The notes: generated by a model from the sequence alone, not told the origin. Counted from the first letter of the stretch, positions 42,823 to 52,096 are shown. The stretch: 64,000 nucleotides of DNA from Desertifilum tharense IPPAS B-1220 (GCF_001746915.1 NZ_MJGC01000099.1:109868-173867), one strand, 5' to 3'. A program made the numbers and translations.

Positions 42823-43269
42823 TCACTCGACTCTTTCCCAATCATTTTGAGTGCTGGCTAATGCTGCTTCATACCGGGCTAGAGACATAGTAGCGCTTGG
42901 CTGGATGCTAACATGGGTTGAGCTATCTTGGATCGCTTGCAAGTCTCCTGTAATTTTGCTGTCATCAATTTGCCATAGAGCATCTCTGCTAGTTCCTCCA
43001 AACTTTGAAGGTTTGCGGAAAGGGGGTAATCCTTCAATTGATAAAGAGACAGACATCCCTTTGGTATCCTTGATTGCAACTGCGATCGCTTCCCCTTGCA
43101 GTTGACGATTCGATTCCGCCAGCAGATAGCCTTGCTCATCCAAGCAGCCAGCAGGCCATTGCTCAATATTAATATCAATTCCGGGTCTAACACCTAGCAA
43201 TCTGGCACTTCGACCCATTTTGGGTTTGCCATCTTGCTCAACCATACCCCGATAATACAGTTTGGTCAT
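42823..43269 (-). CDS. Possible Tse2-like ADP-ribosyltransferase-type toxin
   Basis: A protein of about 148 residues from ATG 43269 (MTKLYYRGMV); the frame also stays open to a GTG at 43347, adding 26 residues. The order RSARLLGVRPGIDI, GMSVSLSIEGLPPFRKP, FGGTSRDALWQIDD, HVSIQPSATMSLARYEAAL and NDWERV resembles, from memory, the Tse2-like ADPRT toxin domain (GMSV..LP.HRRP..GG..KDPVW.I...H..IEPA..M....Y..AL). No search could be run. It is followed at once by an unknown gene, the usual place for an antidote. Convergence with neither flank suggests an independent unit. Confidence 0.5.
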   Translation of the reverse strand: MTKLYYRGMVEQDGKPKMGRSARLLGVRPGIDINIEQWPAGCLDEQGYLLAESNRQLQGEAIAVAIKDTKGMSVSLSIEGLPPFRKPSKFGGTSRDALWQIDDSKITGDLQAIQDSSTHVSIQPSATMSLARYEAALASTQNDWERVE

Positions 43270-43408
43270 CAATCCCAGTTGTCCTATTTCAGGACTTGTA
43301 AACTGAACCCAAGGACGTGCTATAGGGATTGTACGAGATTGCCCCACCTCAGCGGTATCGCCCTGAGCTTACGCTACAGTGGGAAAGCATGACTCTTTCT
43401 CAGTTGGT

Positions 43409-45223
43409 ATGAACCCTAGCACTTCTTCGGTAAAACAGCGACGCCCAGAGAGTGACTGGAAACTCTTTTTGAGGTTAGTACCCTATGCGCGTCGGAATCA
43501 GGGTTTGCTGATTCTCTGCTTTGTCCTGTTGATCCCATTGTCCCTAGCGGGGGCCGTTCAACCCTTAATTGTCGGTCAAGCGGTATCGTTGATTCGCCAG
43601 GAGGAAGTTTGGCCGCTTCTTGCTAATTTCAGCGTGGCTAATGGTTTAAATATTCTCTCCGGCTTATTGTTAGTTACTGTTATTATTCGCCTATTATTTG
43701 TCGGGTGGCAGGGATATTTAGTGCAAAAAGTCGGTCAACAAATGACCGCAGAAATTCGTAACGATCTCTTCGATCATGTCACATCTCTGGCGGTTCGTTT
43801 TTTCGACCGCACGCCCGTGGGTAAATTAATTACCCGCTTAACGAGCGATGTGGAAGCTTTGGGAGAAGTATTTTCTACCGGGGCGATTGGTATTCTCAAC
43901 GATATTTTTACCATTGCTGTTATTATCGTCATTATCTTTTTGCGGCAATGGCAATTAGCCAGTTTATTAGTTTTAATGTTATTGCCAGTAACGGCAGTCA
44001 TTATCTATTTTCAGCAGCAATATCGCAAAGCAAACTATAAAGCGCGAGAAGAACTCTCAGTTCTCAACGCTCAGTTACAGGAAAATATTGTCGGGATTGG
44101 TGTCGTTCAACTGTTCCGACGCGAACGGTTTAATAGCGAACTGTTTCGCAATACCAATAACAAATATATCCATGAGGTGGATAAAACCATCTTTCACGAT
44201 TCGGCGGTTTCTGCCACACTAGAGTGGATTGCACTATTTGCGATCGCAGTAGTCCTCTGGGCGGGTGGCGTGCTGGTGATGCGCGAGGAACTGAGTTTTG
44301 GGATACTGGCAGAATTTATCTTATTTGCGCCGCGTTTATTTGACCCTTTGCGCCGCTTTGCTGAAAAATTCACCATGCTACAAGCCGGGTTTACCGCCAT
44401 CGAACGTATTAGCGATGTCCTCAACGAACCGATTGAAATTCGCGATGCTGTAGATTCTAAAGGACAACTGACAGAATCTAGCGCCCAATCGGGTGAAATT
44501 CGCTTTGAACAAGTGTGGTTTGCCTACAAGGGGGATGAGTACGTCCTCAAGAATTTAGACTTTACCATCCGTCCGGGCGAAAAGGTGGCGCTTGTTGGGC
44601 CGACAGGTGCGGGAAAAAGCTCAATTATTCGCCTGCTATGTCGCCTCTACGAACCCACGAAGGGACGAATTTTAGTAGATGGGATTGATATTCGCGATCT
44701 TCCCCAATCCGAACTTCGCCGCCATATCGGGGTAATTTTACAAGATGGATTTCTATTCGCCGGGGATGTGAAAAGTAACATTTCTCTGGGAGAACGCTAT
44801 AGCCTAGAGCAAATTCAAAAAGCGGCTCAATCAACCAATGTTGCAAGTTTTATTGAAGATTTACCCCAAGGCTATGATACCCAATTGCGGGAACGGGGAA
44901 CGAATCTTTCTAGCGGACAAAAGCAGCTTTTAGCCTTTGCTCGCGTGGCGATCCGAGAACCCAAAATTCTCGTTTTGGATGAAGCAACGGCGAATTTGGA
45001 TGTGGGAACGGAGGTATTAATTCAGTCAGCTTTAGACCAACTGTTAGAAGAGAGAACGGCGATTATTATTGCTCACCGCCTCTCGACTATTCGCAATGTT
45101 GACCGGATTTTGGTGTTAAAGCGGGGTGAGTTGATTGAGTCGGGTTCCCATGAGGAATTGTTAACCCAAAATGGGCTTTATGCCAGCTTGTACAATTTAC
45201 AGGCGTTAGGGGAGGGGCGATAG
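43409..45223 (+). CDS. ABC exporter, fused membrane and ATPase domains (MdlB/MsbA-like)
   Basis: A half-transporter of about 604 residues that works as a dimer. Six membrane helices occupy residues 30-300 (GLLILCFVLLIPLSLAGAVQPL first), followed by the ATPase with Walker A GPTGAGKSS, Q-loop ILQDGFLFAG, signature LSSGQKQ and Walker B ILVLDEATANLD. The substrate could be a lipid, peptide or drug. The start is ATG 43409 or GTG 43379; neither has a good ribosome site. It is divergent from the possible toxin gene. Confidence 0.9.
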   Translation: MNPSTSSVKQRRPESDWKLFLRLVPYARRNQGLLILCFVLLIPLSLAGAVQPLIVGQAVSLIRQEEVWPLLANFSVANGLNILSGLLLVTVIIRLLFVGWQGYLVQKVGQQMTAEIRNDLFDHVTSLAVRFFDRTPVGKLITRLTSDVEALGEVFSTGAIGILNDIFTIAVIIVIIFLRQWQLASLLVLMLLPVTAVIIYFQQQYRKANYKAREELSVLNAQLQENIVGIGVVQLFRRERFNSELFRNTNNKYIHEVDKTIFHDSAVSATLEWIALFAIAVVLWAGGVLVMREELSFGILAEFILFAPRLFDPLRRFAEKFTMLQAGFTAIERISDVLNEPIEIRDAVDSKGQLTESSAQSGEIRFEQVWFAYKGDEYVLKNLDFTIRPGEKVALVGPTGAGKSSIIRLLCRLYEPTKGRILVDGIDIRDLPQSELRRHIGVILQDGFLFAGDVKSNISLGERYSLEQIQKAAQSTNVASFIEDLPQGYDTQLRERGTNLSSGQKQLLAFARVAIREPKILVLDEATANLDVGTEVLIQSALDQLLEERTAIIIAHRLSTIRNVDRILVLKRGELIESGSHEELLTQNGLYASLYNLQALGEGR

Positions 45224-45224
45224 G

Positions 45225-46247
45225 TTAGATGGAATAGTAGAGGGGAAAGGTTTTGGCTTCCTTGGGTTTAACGTAAACGCGCTGGTTGGGTTGGAGTTGG
45301 AGTTCTTTGAAGCGATCGCGATTCAGGTGAGCGTTCAAAACCTGGCCATCATCCAACAATAACTCAACTTGAACTTCCCACCCCAAGTTAATCAGCCGTC
45401 CGACTCTGGCGGGTACGCTACTCTCTGTGGAGGTGGTTTCAATCGCGACATCGTGAGGACGCAGGAAGATTTCGGGATGCGCTGACTCAAACCCATTTCC
45501 CTCAAAGATCCGCGAGGTACTTGGTAAAATATTCACTGGGCCAATAAAGCTCATTACAAATGCGGAAGCCGGGTTGTCGTAAATATCAGCCGGGGTTCCC
45601 ACTTGTTCCACTTTCCCCTGGTTCATCACCACAATTTCGTCAGAGACTTCCATTGCTTCTTCTTGGTCGTGGGTGACGAAAACGGTCGTAACATGGACTT
45701 CATCGTGCAACCGTCGCAACCAAGCGCGTAAATCTTTGCGGACTTTCGCATCCAACGCGCCGAAGGGTTCGTCTAAGAGTAACACTTGGGGTTGTACGGC
45801 TAAAGCTCTAGCTAAGGCTACCCGCTGGCGCTGTCCTCCAGACAGTTGCGAGGGATAGCGATCGCCTAATCCTTGCAATTGCACTAACTCTAGCAGTTCT
45901 TCCACCCGGTCTTTTCGTCGGGCTTTGGGAACTTTGCGAATATCTAACCCAAAGGAGATATTCTGGCGGACGGTCATATGCTTGAATAGGGCATAGTGTT
46001 GGAAGACAAAGCCAATATTCCGGTCTTGCACGCTTTGGTAGGTCGCGTCTTTCCCCGTCAGCAAAATCTTACCTTCATCTGGGGATTCTAACCCTGCAAT
46101 GAGCCGCAATAGGGTGGATTTACCCGATCCAGAGGGACCGAGTAAAGCAACCAAAGAGCCGGATTTGACTTCTAAGCTGACTTGGTTAACGGCAATAAAA
46201 CTACCAAACCGCTTAGATACATTTTCAACAACAATGCCCACGCTCAA
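45225..46247 (-). CDS. cysA: Sulfate/thiosulfate ABC transporter ATP-binding protein
   Basis: A 340-residue ATPase with Walker A GPSGSGKST, signature LSGGQRQR, Walker B VLLLDEPFGALD and a C-terminal TOBE-like regulatory domain (IFLRPHDVAIET). The block RNIGFVFQHYALFKHMTVRQNI and the PADIYDNPASAFVMSFIGPVN tail are those of CysA. It energises the CysTW permease with a periplasmic binding protein, none of which is in the window. It converges with the exporter gene by 1 bp. Another anion substrate cannot be excluded. Confidence 0.88.
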   Translation of the reverse strand: MSVGIVVENVSKRFGSFIAVNQVSLEVKSGSLVALLGPSGSGKSTLLRLIAGLESPDEGKILLTGKDATYQSVQDRNIGFVFQHYALFKHMTVRQNISFGLDIRKVPKARRKDRVEELLELVQLQGLGDRYPSQLSGGQRQRVALARALAVQPQVLLLDEPFGALDAKVRKDLRAWLRRLHDEVHVTTVFVTHDQEEAMEVSDEIVVMNQGKVEQVGTPADIYDNPASAFVMSFIGPVNILPSTSRIFEGNGFESAHPEIFLRPHDVAIETTSTESSVPARVGRLINLGWEVQVELLLDDGQVLNAHLNRDRFKELQLQPNQRVYVKPKEAKTFPLYYSI

Positions 46248-46485
46248 AAACCTCTAATCTGGGAAAATGTAACAGTGAAGGATGAAAGACGGAACGGCAC
46301 GTTAATCCCAGAGATTTTTAGGCTAGTCTTCATCCCTCGGTGGAAATGCAGGTAGTAAAACGCGGTTTTGTAACCAATCGCCCTGGTCTACCAACAGTTG
46401 GGTGTAATTTCCGAATTACCCATAGGGTTACTGTAGATTTATATCACAATTTGTTGCATTCTGACCAAATTTGCGTCAGCATCTC

Positions 46486-46989
46486 CTAACCGCAGCTACA
46501 GCAATCTACTCCAGAGCAGTCTAAGTCTGGCGTGCAATCGCCACAGCCATCATTTAGGCAACTGGAGTCGTTACTACAACCCTCAGCACCACACTCTAGA
46601 ATACTGCCAGTTGGCTCGCAGCACAGAGCCTCTTGGCAGTCATTGGAACCGAAAGCGCAGACGCCTCGATCGGGTTGTTTTTTCGGACGGGTTTGATTTT
46701 CTTCGTCTTCGGGGCGATCGCTAACTTGAGCAAATCTAGCTTTCAGCATTTGGTTGGCTTGCTTGCAGGCTTGGAAACGCTGACGAATCAGAGGGATGGC
46801 GTCTCCTATGCCATGTTTGGCGATCGCGCGTTTGGCATACTCAGAACAGGACAAATCTCGGTGTAAAATTCGATACGCACAAGCAAATCCCTTCCGAGGG
46901 GAAATATAGCGTTGATATCCCCCAATTGAAGACGCTGCCGTATGACGAACCGCGAAATCTAGCCAAGTTCCATTCATTGTTGATTTCAC
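46486..46989 (-). CDS. yidD: YidD-family protein with Cys-rich C-terminal tail
   Basis: Residues 1-85 match YidD, the membrane-protein insertion efficiency factor: IGGYQRYISPRKGFACAYRILHRDLSCSEYAKRAIAKHG and AIPLIRQRFQAC. After residue 95 the family would end; here a tail of about 70 residues follows, basic at first (RPKKQPD), then with 13 Cys in the last 58 residues (CAFGSNDCQEALCCE ... CSGVDCCSCG). The tail suggests metal or FeS binding, or disulfide bonds. Usual YidD is 70-90 residues. Start ATG 46989 or 46977. Confidence 0.85.
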   Translation of the reverse strand: MKSTMNGTWLDFAVRHTAASSIGGYQRYISPRKGFACAYRILHRDLSCSEYAKRAIAKHGIGDAIPLIRQRFQACKQANQMLKARFAQVSDRPEDEENQTRPKKQPDRGVCAFGSNDCQEALCCEPTGSILECGAEGCSNDSSCLNDGCGDCTPDLDCSGVDCCSCG

Positions 46990-47180
46990 CCAGATTCTTA
47001 GGTTAAAGATTCAACCTTCCCCAATCTAATTCCGTCCTGTTGAAGGCGGACATCCAAGGCGGGCCAAATGTTAAGCAGTATTTCAACTTCGGGGAATTTC
47101 GCACTCACTCCGTCCGAGGAGGTAAAAGTCCGTGATACGATTCACTACCGTAGCGATCGTTAAAGATTGGGAGAAAAGCC

Positions 47181-48401
47181 TTGGCACTAAGGGTTGCTGT
47201 TGTTGGATCGGGCCCGGCAGGATCGAGCGCTGCCGAAACCCTAGCAAAAGCTGGAATCGAAACTTATCTATTCGAGCGCAAGTTAGACAATGCCAAGCCT
47301 TGTGGCGGTGCGATTCCCTTGTGCATGGTCAGCGAGTTCGATCTACCCCCCGAAATTATTGACCGTCGGGTGAGAAAGATGAAAATGATCTCGCCCTCGA
47401 ACGTTGAGGTCGATATCAATATTGAAAAAGAAGATGAATATATTGGCATGTGCCGCCGGGAAGTTCTCGACGGATTCATGCGCGACCGGGCAGCCAAATT
47501 AGGTGCCAAACTGATTAATGGAACCGTTTATAAACTCGATATTCCTACCAGTGCAAATCGTCCCTATACCTTGCATTACGCCGATCATTCCGATGGCAGT
47601 GCAGAAGGGGTGATGAAGACACTTCAGGCGGATGTGGTGATTGGAGCAGATGGAGCAAACTCTCGCGTTGCTAAAGCAATTGACGCGGGGGATTACAATT
47701 ATGCGATCGCCTTCCAAGAGCGCATTCGTCTTCCCCAAGACAAAATGGCTTATTACGAAGACCTCGCGGAAATGTACGTGGGTAACGATGTTTCCACCGA
47801 CTTCTACGCCTGGGTCTTCCCCAAATACGACCACGTTGCGGTCGGTACTGGCACCATGAAGGTGAACAAAGCCGACATCAAGAACCTACAAGCCGGAATT
47901 CGCGCTCGCGCAGCCAAACGGCTTGAAGGCGGCGAAATCATCAAAGTTGAAGCACACCCCATCCCCGAACATCCCCGTCCGCGCCGCGTCGTCGGTCGCG
48001 TCGCCTTAGTTGGCGATGCTGCGGGAACCGTTACCAAGTCTTCCGGTGAAGGCATCTACTTCGCCGCTAAGTCTGCGCGGATGTGTGCTGAAACCATCGT
48101 CGAGTTCTCCAATGGCGGAACTCGCATCCCCACCGAAGATGACCTCAAGGTTTATCTCAAGCGCTGGGATAAGAAATACGGCATGACCTACAAGGTTCTG
48201 GATATCCTGCAACGCGTCTTCTACCGTTCCGATGCCACGCGGGAAGCGTTTGTAGAAATGTGTGCTGATAAGGACGTGCAAAAGCTCACCTTTGACAGCT
48301 ACCTCTACAAAACCGTTGTTCCAGCAAATCCTCTGATTCAAATGAAGATTACAGCCAAAACCATCGGTAGCTTACTGCGCGGCAATGCTTTAGCGCCCTA
48401 G
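47181..48401 (+). CDS. chlP: Geranylgeranyl diphosphate/chlorophyll reductase
   Basis: ChlP reduces the geranylgeranyl group to phytyl for chlorophyll and tocopherol synthesis. The 406-residue product has the FAD-binding GSGPAGSSAAETLAKAG at the N-terminus, KPCGGAIP, the CRREVLDGFMRDRA block, GADGANSRVAKAI and GDAAGTVTKSSGEGIYFAA. The start codon is TTG 47181 with GGGAGAAAAG upstream. Length is standard for cyanobacteria. A terminator follows. Confidence 0.95.
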   Translation: MALRVAVVGSGPAGSSAAETLAKAGIETYLFERKLDNAKPCGGAIPLCMVSEFDLPPEIIDRRVRKMKMISPSNVEVDINIEKEDEYIGMCRREVLDGFMRDRAAKLGAKLINGTVYKLDIPTSANRPYTLHYADHSDGSAEGVMKTLQADVVIGADGANSRVAKAIDAGDYNYAIAFQERIRLPQDKMAYYEDLAEMYVGNDVSTDFYAWVFPKYDHVAVGTGTMKVNKADIKNLQAGIRARAAKRLEGGEIIKVEAHPIPEHPRPRRVVGRVALVGDAAGTVTKSSGEGIYFAAKSARMCAETIVEFSNGGTRIPTEDDLKVYLKRWDKKYGMTYKVLDILQRVFYRSDATREAFVEMCADKDVQKLTFDSYLYKTVVPANPLIQMKITAKTIGSLLRGNALAP

Positions 48402-48430
48402 GCATTATCGGATAATTTGAACAATCAAGA

Positions 48431-48458
48431 AAGGGGGTGAAATATCCCCCCTTTTTTG
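48431..48458 (+). terminator. Rho-independent terminator of chlP
   Basis: AAGGGGG, a short loop TGAAATAT and CCCCCC followed by TTTTTTG, about 30 bp after the chlP stop. A clear stem and T-run. Confidence 0.88.
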
Positions 48459-48480
48459 TGTCTCCCTGTACTCCACATCT

Positions 48481-48630
48481 TTAAGGAGGGCAAATAATGT
48501 CACCGGAATTTTCAAAACACCGATCGGAACTTTGAGCAACAATTTTGACTGTAAAAAAGGCTTGAGCCGGAAGTTGCAACGCAACGATAGCAGCAGTGAA
48601 GACAAGTAGGAAAAAGATAATTTTTTGCAT
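48481..48630 (-). CDS. Small secreted protein, unknown
   Basis: A 49-residue frame starting MQKIIFFLLVFTAAIVALQL. It has a textbook signal peptide with PAQA cleavage site, leaving a mature peptide of about 24 residues with two Cys (DRCFENS, IICPP) that could form a disulfide. I recognise no family. The frame could be longer at the N-terminus, up to 48681. A real exported peptide is more likely than chance because of the signal sequence. Confidence 0.5.
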   Translation of the reverse strand: MQKIIFFLLVFTAAIVALQLPAQAFFTVKIVAQSSDRCFENSGDIICPP

Positions 48631-48755
48631 GGTAAATGAACCCGAATGCGGCAAGCAACGGAGCAGAAAAGATAAATTCAAGAAATGACTGAGTTAACTC
48701 AAAACAGGAGAGAGACTAAACAGGACAATTAGAAATAACAATCTCTCCAGAAGGC

Positions 48756-48971
48756 TTATTGAGAGTCGTAATTGGGAACAGGCTCTACAATTAAGGTGGT
48801 ATTGCGAATTTCGATAACGCGCACTAACGTACCCGGTTTAAGCAAAATGGGTTGCTGGCATCGAGCCATCCAGTAAGACCCCCTAAACTGAGCGCGTCCA
48901 GGTCGTCGGGGAGGAATTTCTTCGTCAACAATGGCTTCTCGATCCCATTCATCGCTGAAAAACAACATCAT
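48756..48971 (-). CDS. NfeD-like partner-binding domain protein
   Basis: A 71-residue protein of the short cyanobacterial NfeD-like type: GRAQFRGSYWMARCQQPILLKPGTLVRVIEIRNTTLIVEPV is the OB-fold C-terminal domain, preceded by an acidic N-terminus. NfeD domains usually bind stomatin-type membrane proteins; no stomatin is nearby. The frame stays open to 49010; ATG 48971 (MMLFFSDEW) seems right. It lies divergent from the first STAND regulator gene, and a truncated homologue sits in the same position beside the second one. Confidence 0.75.
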   Translation of the reverse strand: MMLFFSDEWDREAIVDEEIPPRRPGRAQFRGSYWMARCQQPILLKPGTLVRVIEIRNTTLIVEPVPNYDSQ

Positions 48972-49330
48972 TGAATCCTCTTCAGCGCTAGTGTGTGAGC
49001 AATAATGCACCCTGAGATAGAATCCGGTTGTAAAGGTAATTCCCTTAATGTTCTATCGGCGGGAATTCAAGAATTTATGCAAAAGTTCGTTTTTTGTAGA
49101 GCCTGAACGCTACAGCACTTTTGATGGGGGAATCGATGTTGCTATAGTAAGAGCAGCGATCGCGCTTTGTAGAATTGTTACCCTGGTAATTTTTCTCAGC
49201 ATGGTTAGACTCTGGGTTAAATACTGGTTTGAAAAGCTATCTACCATCGGGAAGTCTTAAGGATGCAGGCTGTTTGGCTTCCTGATTTCAGGCTGATTGC
49301 TTAACTGTTTCTCATCAAAGCAGTACACAA

Positions 49331-49354
49331 GTACACAGGAAAAGGGATGTGTAC
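49331..49354. promoter_or_regulatory. Operator candidate 1: GTACACA-N10-TGTGTAC
   Basis: A perfect 7-bp inverted repeat with a 10-nt spacer, 51 bp before ATG 49406. An extra GTACACA half-site lies at 49323-49329 and a further TGTGTAC about 25 bp after. The same arrangement precedes the second regulator gene (52097-52120). An autoregulatory site for the LuxR-type HTH proteins is the natural guess. The remaining 395-bp region shows no gene. Confidence 0.65.
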
Positions 49355-49405
49355 CACAAGTCACAAGCTGAGTTTGTGTACTCTATTCACGGGTTGCATC
49401 AGATC

Positions 49406-51799
49406 ATGAATCAACAGCTATTTCAAGAAAAATTTGCTCAACTACCTGATAGACAACGGGAAGTGCTGTTACGGATGCTCTCAGGAGAAACTGATGCAGA
49501 GATTGCTGTAGCTTTACACATCACAGAATCAACAGTTAGAAAGCATATTGAGAAAATTTGCAAAGCCTGGAAAATTCAACCCCAACCCGGCGAACGATCT
49601 AAGCGAACTGAGTTAATTCAACTTTTTTTACACTATCAACCCGAATTAGTCTGCGAGCAAAATGTAGTTAGCAAGAAGCCTGCACGGACAACACAAGTCA
49701 ATCAAGAACAGCAAGTTATCAATCCTTCTTATTTCAATCATTTTGTCGGTCGAGAACAAGCTATTGACGACTTAAATCAACTCGTTGTACAAGGCTCTAA
49801 GGCAATTTTAGTTTATGCACCTGGCGGAGTGGGTAAAACGACTTTAGCCTGGGAATATGTCCAGAAATTCCAGCCTTTGCTTGAGTTGTGGATGGCTCAA
49901 GAGGTGGAAAACTTGACTTCAGCCGCTAGCGTAGTTGAAGAATGGTTGAGAAGACATTTTAATGAAGAACCGGGTCGAGAATTTGGAATTGCAAAAGAAA
50001 GACTTAGGCAAAAGTTGCGCGATTCTCAATCGACGGTTGGGGTTTTAATCGATAACTTAGAAACCGTTTTAGATGGGAATGGTAAGTTTTGCGATCGCCA
50101 TCGTTCAGAATACTTAGAATTGTTCCGAATCTTAACCGATCCGGCGGTTAACTCGGTTACGCTAATTACCAGTCGCGAACGACTGCGAGAAGCAACAATT
50201 TCTTTAGGAAATTATCGTCTTGAAGGGTTGAGTGCGAGCGCTTGGCAAACATTTTTTACCCGCAAAAATATTATTAATGAAGTGCATTATCCGCTGTTGT
50301 TTGCGATGAATCAAGCCTATGGCGGAAATGCTAAGGCAATGGAAATTATAAGCAGTACCGTCCAACTCGATTATCAAAACGATCTAAATACTTATTGGCA
50401 ATCCGCCCAATTAGATTTACTAAGCGAAGCTGATTTGCAAGATTTGATTGTTAGTCAGTTTGAACGGTTAAAAAGAATTAATTTAGAAGCTTATCAATTA
50501 TTATGCCGCTTGGGGTGTTATCGCTATCAAGATAATCCTCAAATCCCCTTGTCTGGAGTTTTATCTTTGCTTTGGGATGTTCCTGAAAGCCAGAAAATTC
50601 GCATCCTTAATGCCTTAAAAGACCGTTGTTTAATTGAGTTTCACAAAAATGAATACTGGTTACATCCAGCCATCAAAACTGAAGCCATTAATCGATTAAA
50701 GGCTAGCGATGACTGGAAACAAGCTCATTCTATAGCTGCTACTTTTTGGACAGATAGCATTCAATCTGTAGAAAAGATTGAAGAAGCAATACAAGCCTTT
50801 GAAGCTTACTATCATGCACTTGAAATTAAAGATTTTGAGAATGCAGCTCAAGTCATTCTTTATCGAAGAAAAAATAAATGGCATATTGCAGAACCCCTAG
50901 GAATTTCTTTTTGGCGCGTTGGATTATTGCACCCGATGTTCAGAGCGATCGCGCAAATTATTGACAAAGTTGAGAATGAAGCGATACTCAGCGAACTCAA
51001 TATCATCTTTGGCTATCTCAATAGTTTAATTGGAGATATTCTACCCGCGATTGAATATTACAAAACTGCTTATCAGTTAGCCGATCGCGTTTTACAAAAG
51101 CATTCTTTGCAATCTTTGAATATCAACCAAGAGATTAGACTTAAAAGCGTTAAAGCAGCTTCTCTAATCGACCTCGGTTGTGCTTTTATCGACTTAGGAG
51201 AAATCGAGCAGGCTATAGAGATTTTTCAAAATTGTCAAGCAAGTTTCGATCGTCCAGAATTACATCGATATGTATTAGCTTGTTGGTATCATTTAGCTTA
51301 TCTCTATTCCCTGCAAGGATTGCCCGATCGAGCTTTTTACCTTGCCCAACAAGTTAATAGCCAGCTAATTGTAATTCAATGGAGTTCTTGGAGCCAAGGA
51401 TATGCTTTAGTTCTGCTAGGTTTAACCTATGCAACTCTCCACTATCTAGAGGAGTCTGAGCAAATGCTGAGACGCGCGATCGCTTTTGCTGAAGCGAGCA
51501 ACTATTTACAAATCAAAGCAAAAGCTTTAACTGGACTGGCGATGCTTTGTTCCCGTCAAGAAAAATTAGAAGACGCACTGAATTACCATCAAGAATCAAT
51601 TGCGTTACTCGAAAAAATGGGTGCAAATTCAGATTTAGCAGAAGCTTATCTTCAGTTGGCACTCACAAAACAAAAGCAAGGAGAATGGAGAGAGAGCTAT
51701 TGTCATTTTGAGCAAGCCATTGAACTCTTTACTCGGATGCAAGCGGTTAAGCAAGTTGAGCGAGTTCGAGAATTCATGAAAAAGAGCGATCGCGCTTGA
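49406..51799 (+). CDS. STAND regulator: LuxR-type HTH, NB-ARC ATPase and TPR domains in one protein
   Basis: A 797-residue protein. Residues 13-60 form a LuxR/GerE HTH (LPDRQREVLLRMLSGETDAEIAVALHITESTVRKHIEKI), residues 115-320 an NB-ARC NTPase with Walker A GGVGKTT (140-146), Walker B VGVLIDNLE and SRERLREATI, then helical and TPR repeats to the end (LIDLGCAFIDLGEIEQAIEIF and similar). In STAND proteins ligand binding to the repeats triggers nucleotide exchange and oligomerisation. The start is ATG 49406, aligned with its paralogue (MNQ...F). The signal and targets are unknown; a defence role is possible but not shown. Confidence 0.88.
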   Translation: MNQQLFQEKFAQLPDRQREVLLRMLSGETDAEIAVALHITESTVRKHIEKICKAWKIQPQPGERSKRTELIQLFLHYQPELVCEQNVVSKKPARTTQVNQEQQVINPSYFNHFVGREQAIDDLNQLVVQGSKAILVYAPGGVGKTTLAWEYVQKFQPLLELWMAQEVENLTSAASVVEEWLRRHFNEEPGREFGIAKERLRQKLRDSQSTVGVLIDNLETVLDGNGKFCDRHRSEYLELFRILTDPAVNSVTLITSRERLREATISLGNYRLEGLSASAWQTFFTRKNIINEVHYPLLFAMNQAYGGNAKAMEIISSTVQLDYQNDLNTYWQSAQLDLLSEADLQDLIVSQFERLKRINLEAYQLLCRLGCYRYQDNPQIPLSGVLSLLWDVPESQKIRILNALKDRCLIEFHKNEYWLHPAIKTEAINRLKASDDWKQAHSIAATFWTDSIQSVEKIEEAIQAFEAYYHALEIKDFENAAQVILYRRKNKWHIAEPLGISFWRVGLLHPMFRAIAQIIDKVENEAILSELNIIFGYLNSLIGDILPAIEYYKTAYQLADRVLQKHSLQSLNINQEIRLKSVKAASLIDLGCAFIDLGEIEQAIEIFQNCQASFDRPELHRYVLACWYHLAYLYSLQGLPDRAFYLAQQVNSQLIVIQWSSWSQGYALVLLGLTYATLHYLEESEQMLRRAIAFAEASNYLQIKAKALTGLAMLCSRQEKLEDALNYHQESIALLEKMGANSDLAEAYLQLALTKQKQGEWRESYCHFEQAIELFTRMQAVKQVERVREFMKKSDRA

Positions 51800-51865
51800 G
51801 GCTTGAGGGGGATACTAACATCGCTATAATAGGCGATCGCGCTTCCCTTCGGTATCCCCTAAAGA

Positions 51866-52009
51866 CTAGGGCTTCAAAATCGGTTCTACAATTAGGGTAA
51901 TATTGCGAATATCCACAACTCGCACGAATTCACCGGGTTGAAGAGAGATAGGGCGATCGCACCGAGCAGGCCACCAAGACCTTGTAAGATTAGAATGAAG
52001 GACACGCAC
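51866..52009 (-). pseudogene. NfeD-like remnant (truncated paralogue)
   Basis: The - strand reads RSWWPARCDRPISLQPGEF then VRVVDIRNITLIVEPILKP and a stop, clearly homologous to the NfeD-like gene at 48756 (GSYWMARCQQPILLKPG, VRVIEIRNTTLIVEP). Only about 47 codons from a GTG are open; an in-frame TGA lies just upstream and the acidic N-terminus is missing. It is probably a decayed copy, or possibly a minimal gene. It occupies the same divergent position before the second STAND regulator as the intact gene does before the first. Confidence 0.7.
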
Positions 52010-52096
52010 TCAAAACAGAGCGTAGTCCTTGCTTTCAAGGTTTTGACACAGGTATTATTGACGACCTAACCTAAATATTATGAAAGCCATACATAA

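Noticed and set aside
42787..43347. Prophage or mobile origin for the possible toxin pair
   Set aside because: No integrase, transposase, tRNA or direct-repeat attachment site was seen nearby, and base composition is like its surroundings.
49048..49260. 70-codon frame with one hydrophobic stretch upstream of the STAND gene
   Set aside because: It includes a HIP1 site, has no ribosome site and no recognisable similarity; it lies in a regulatory spacer. Kept out at about 0.15 probability.
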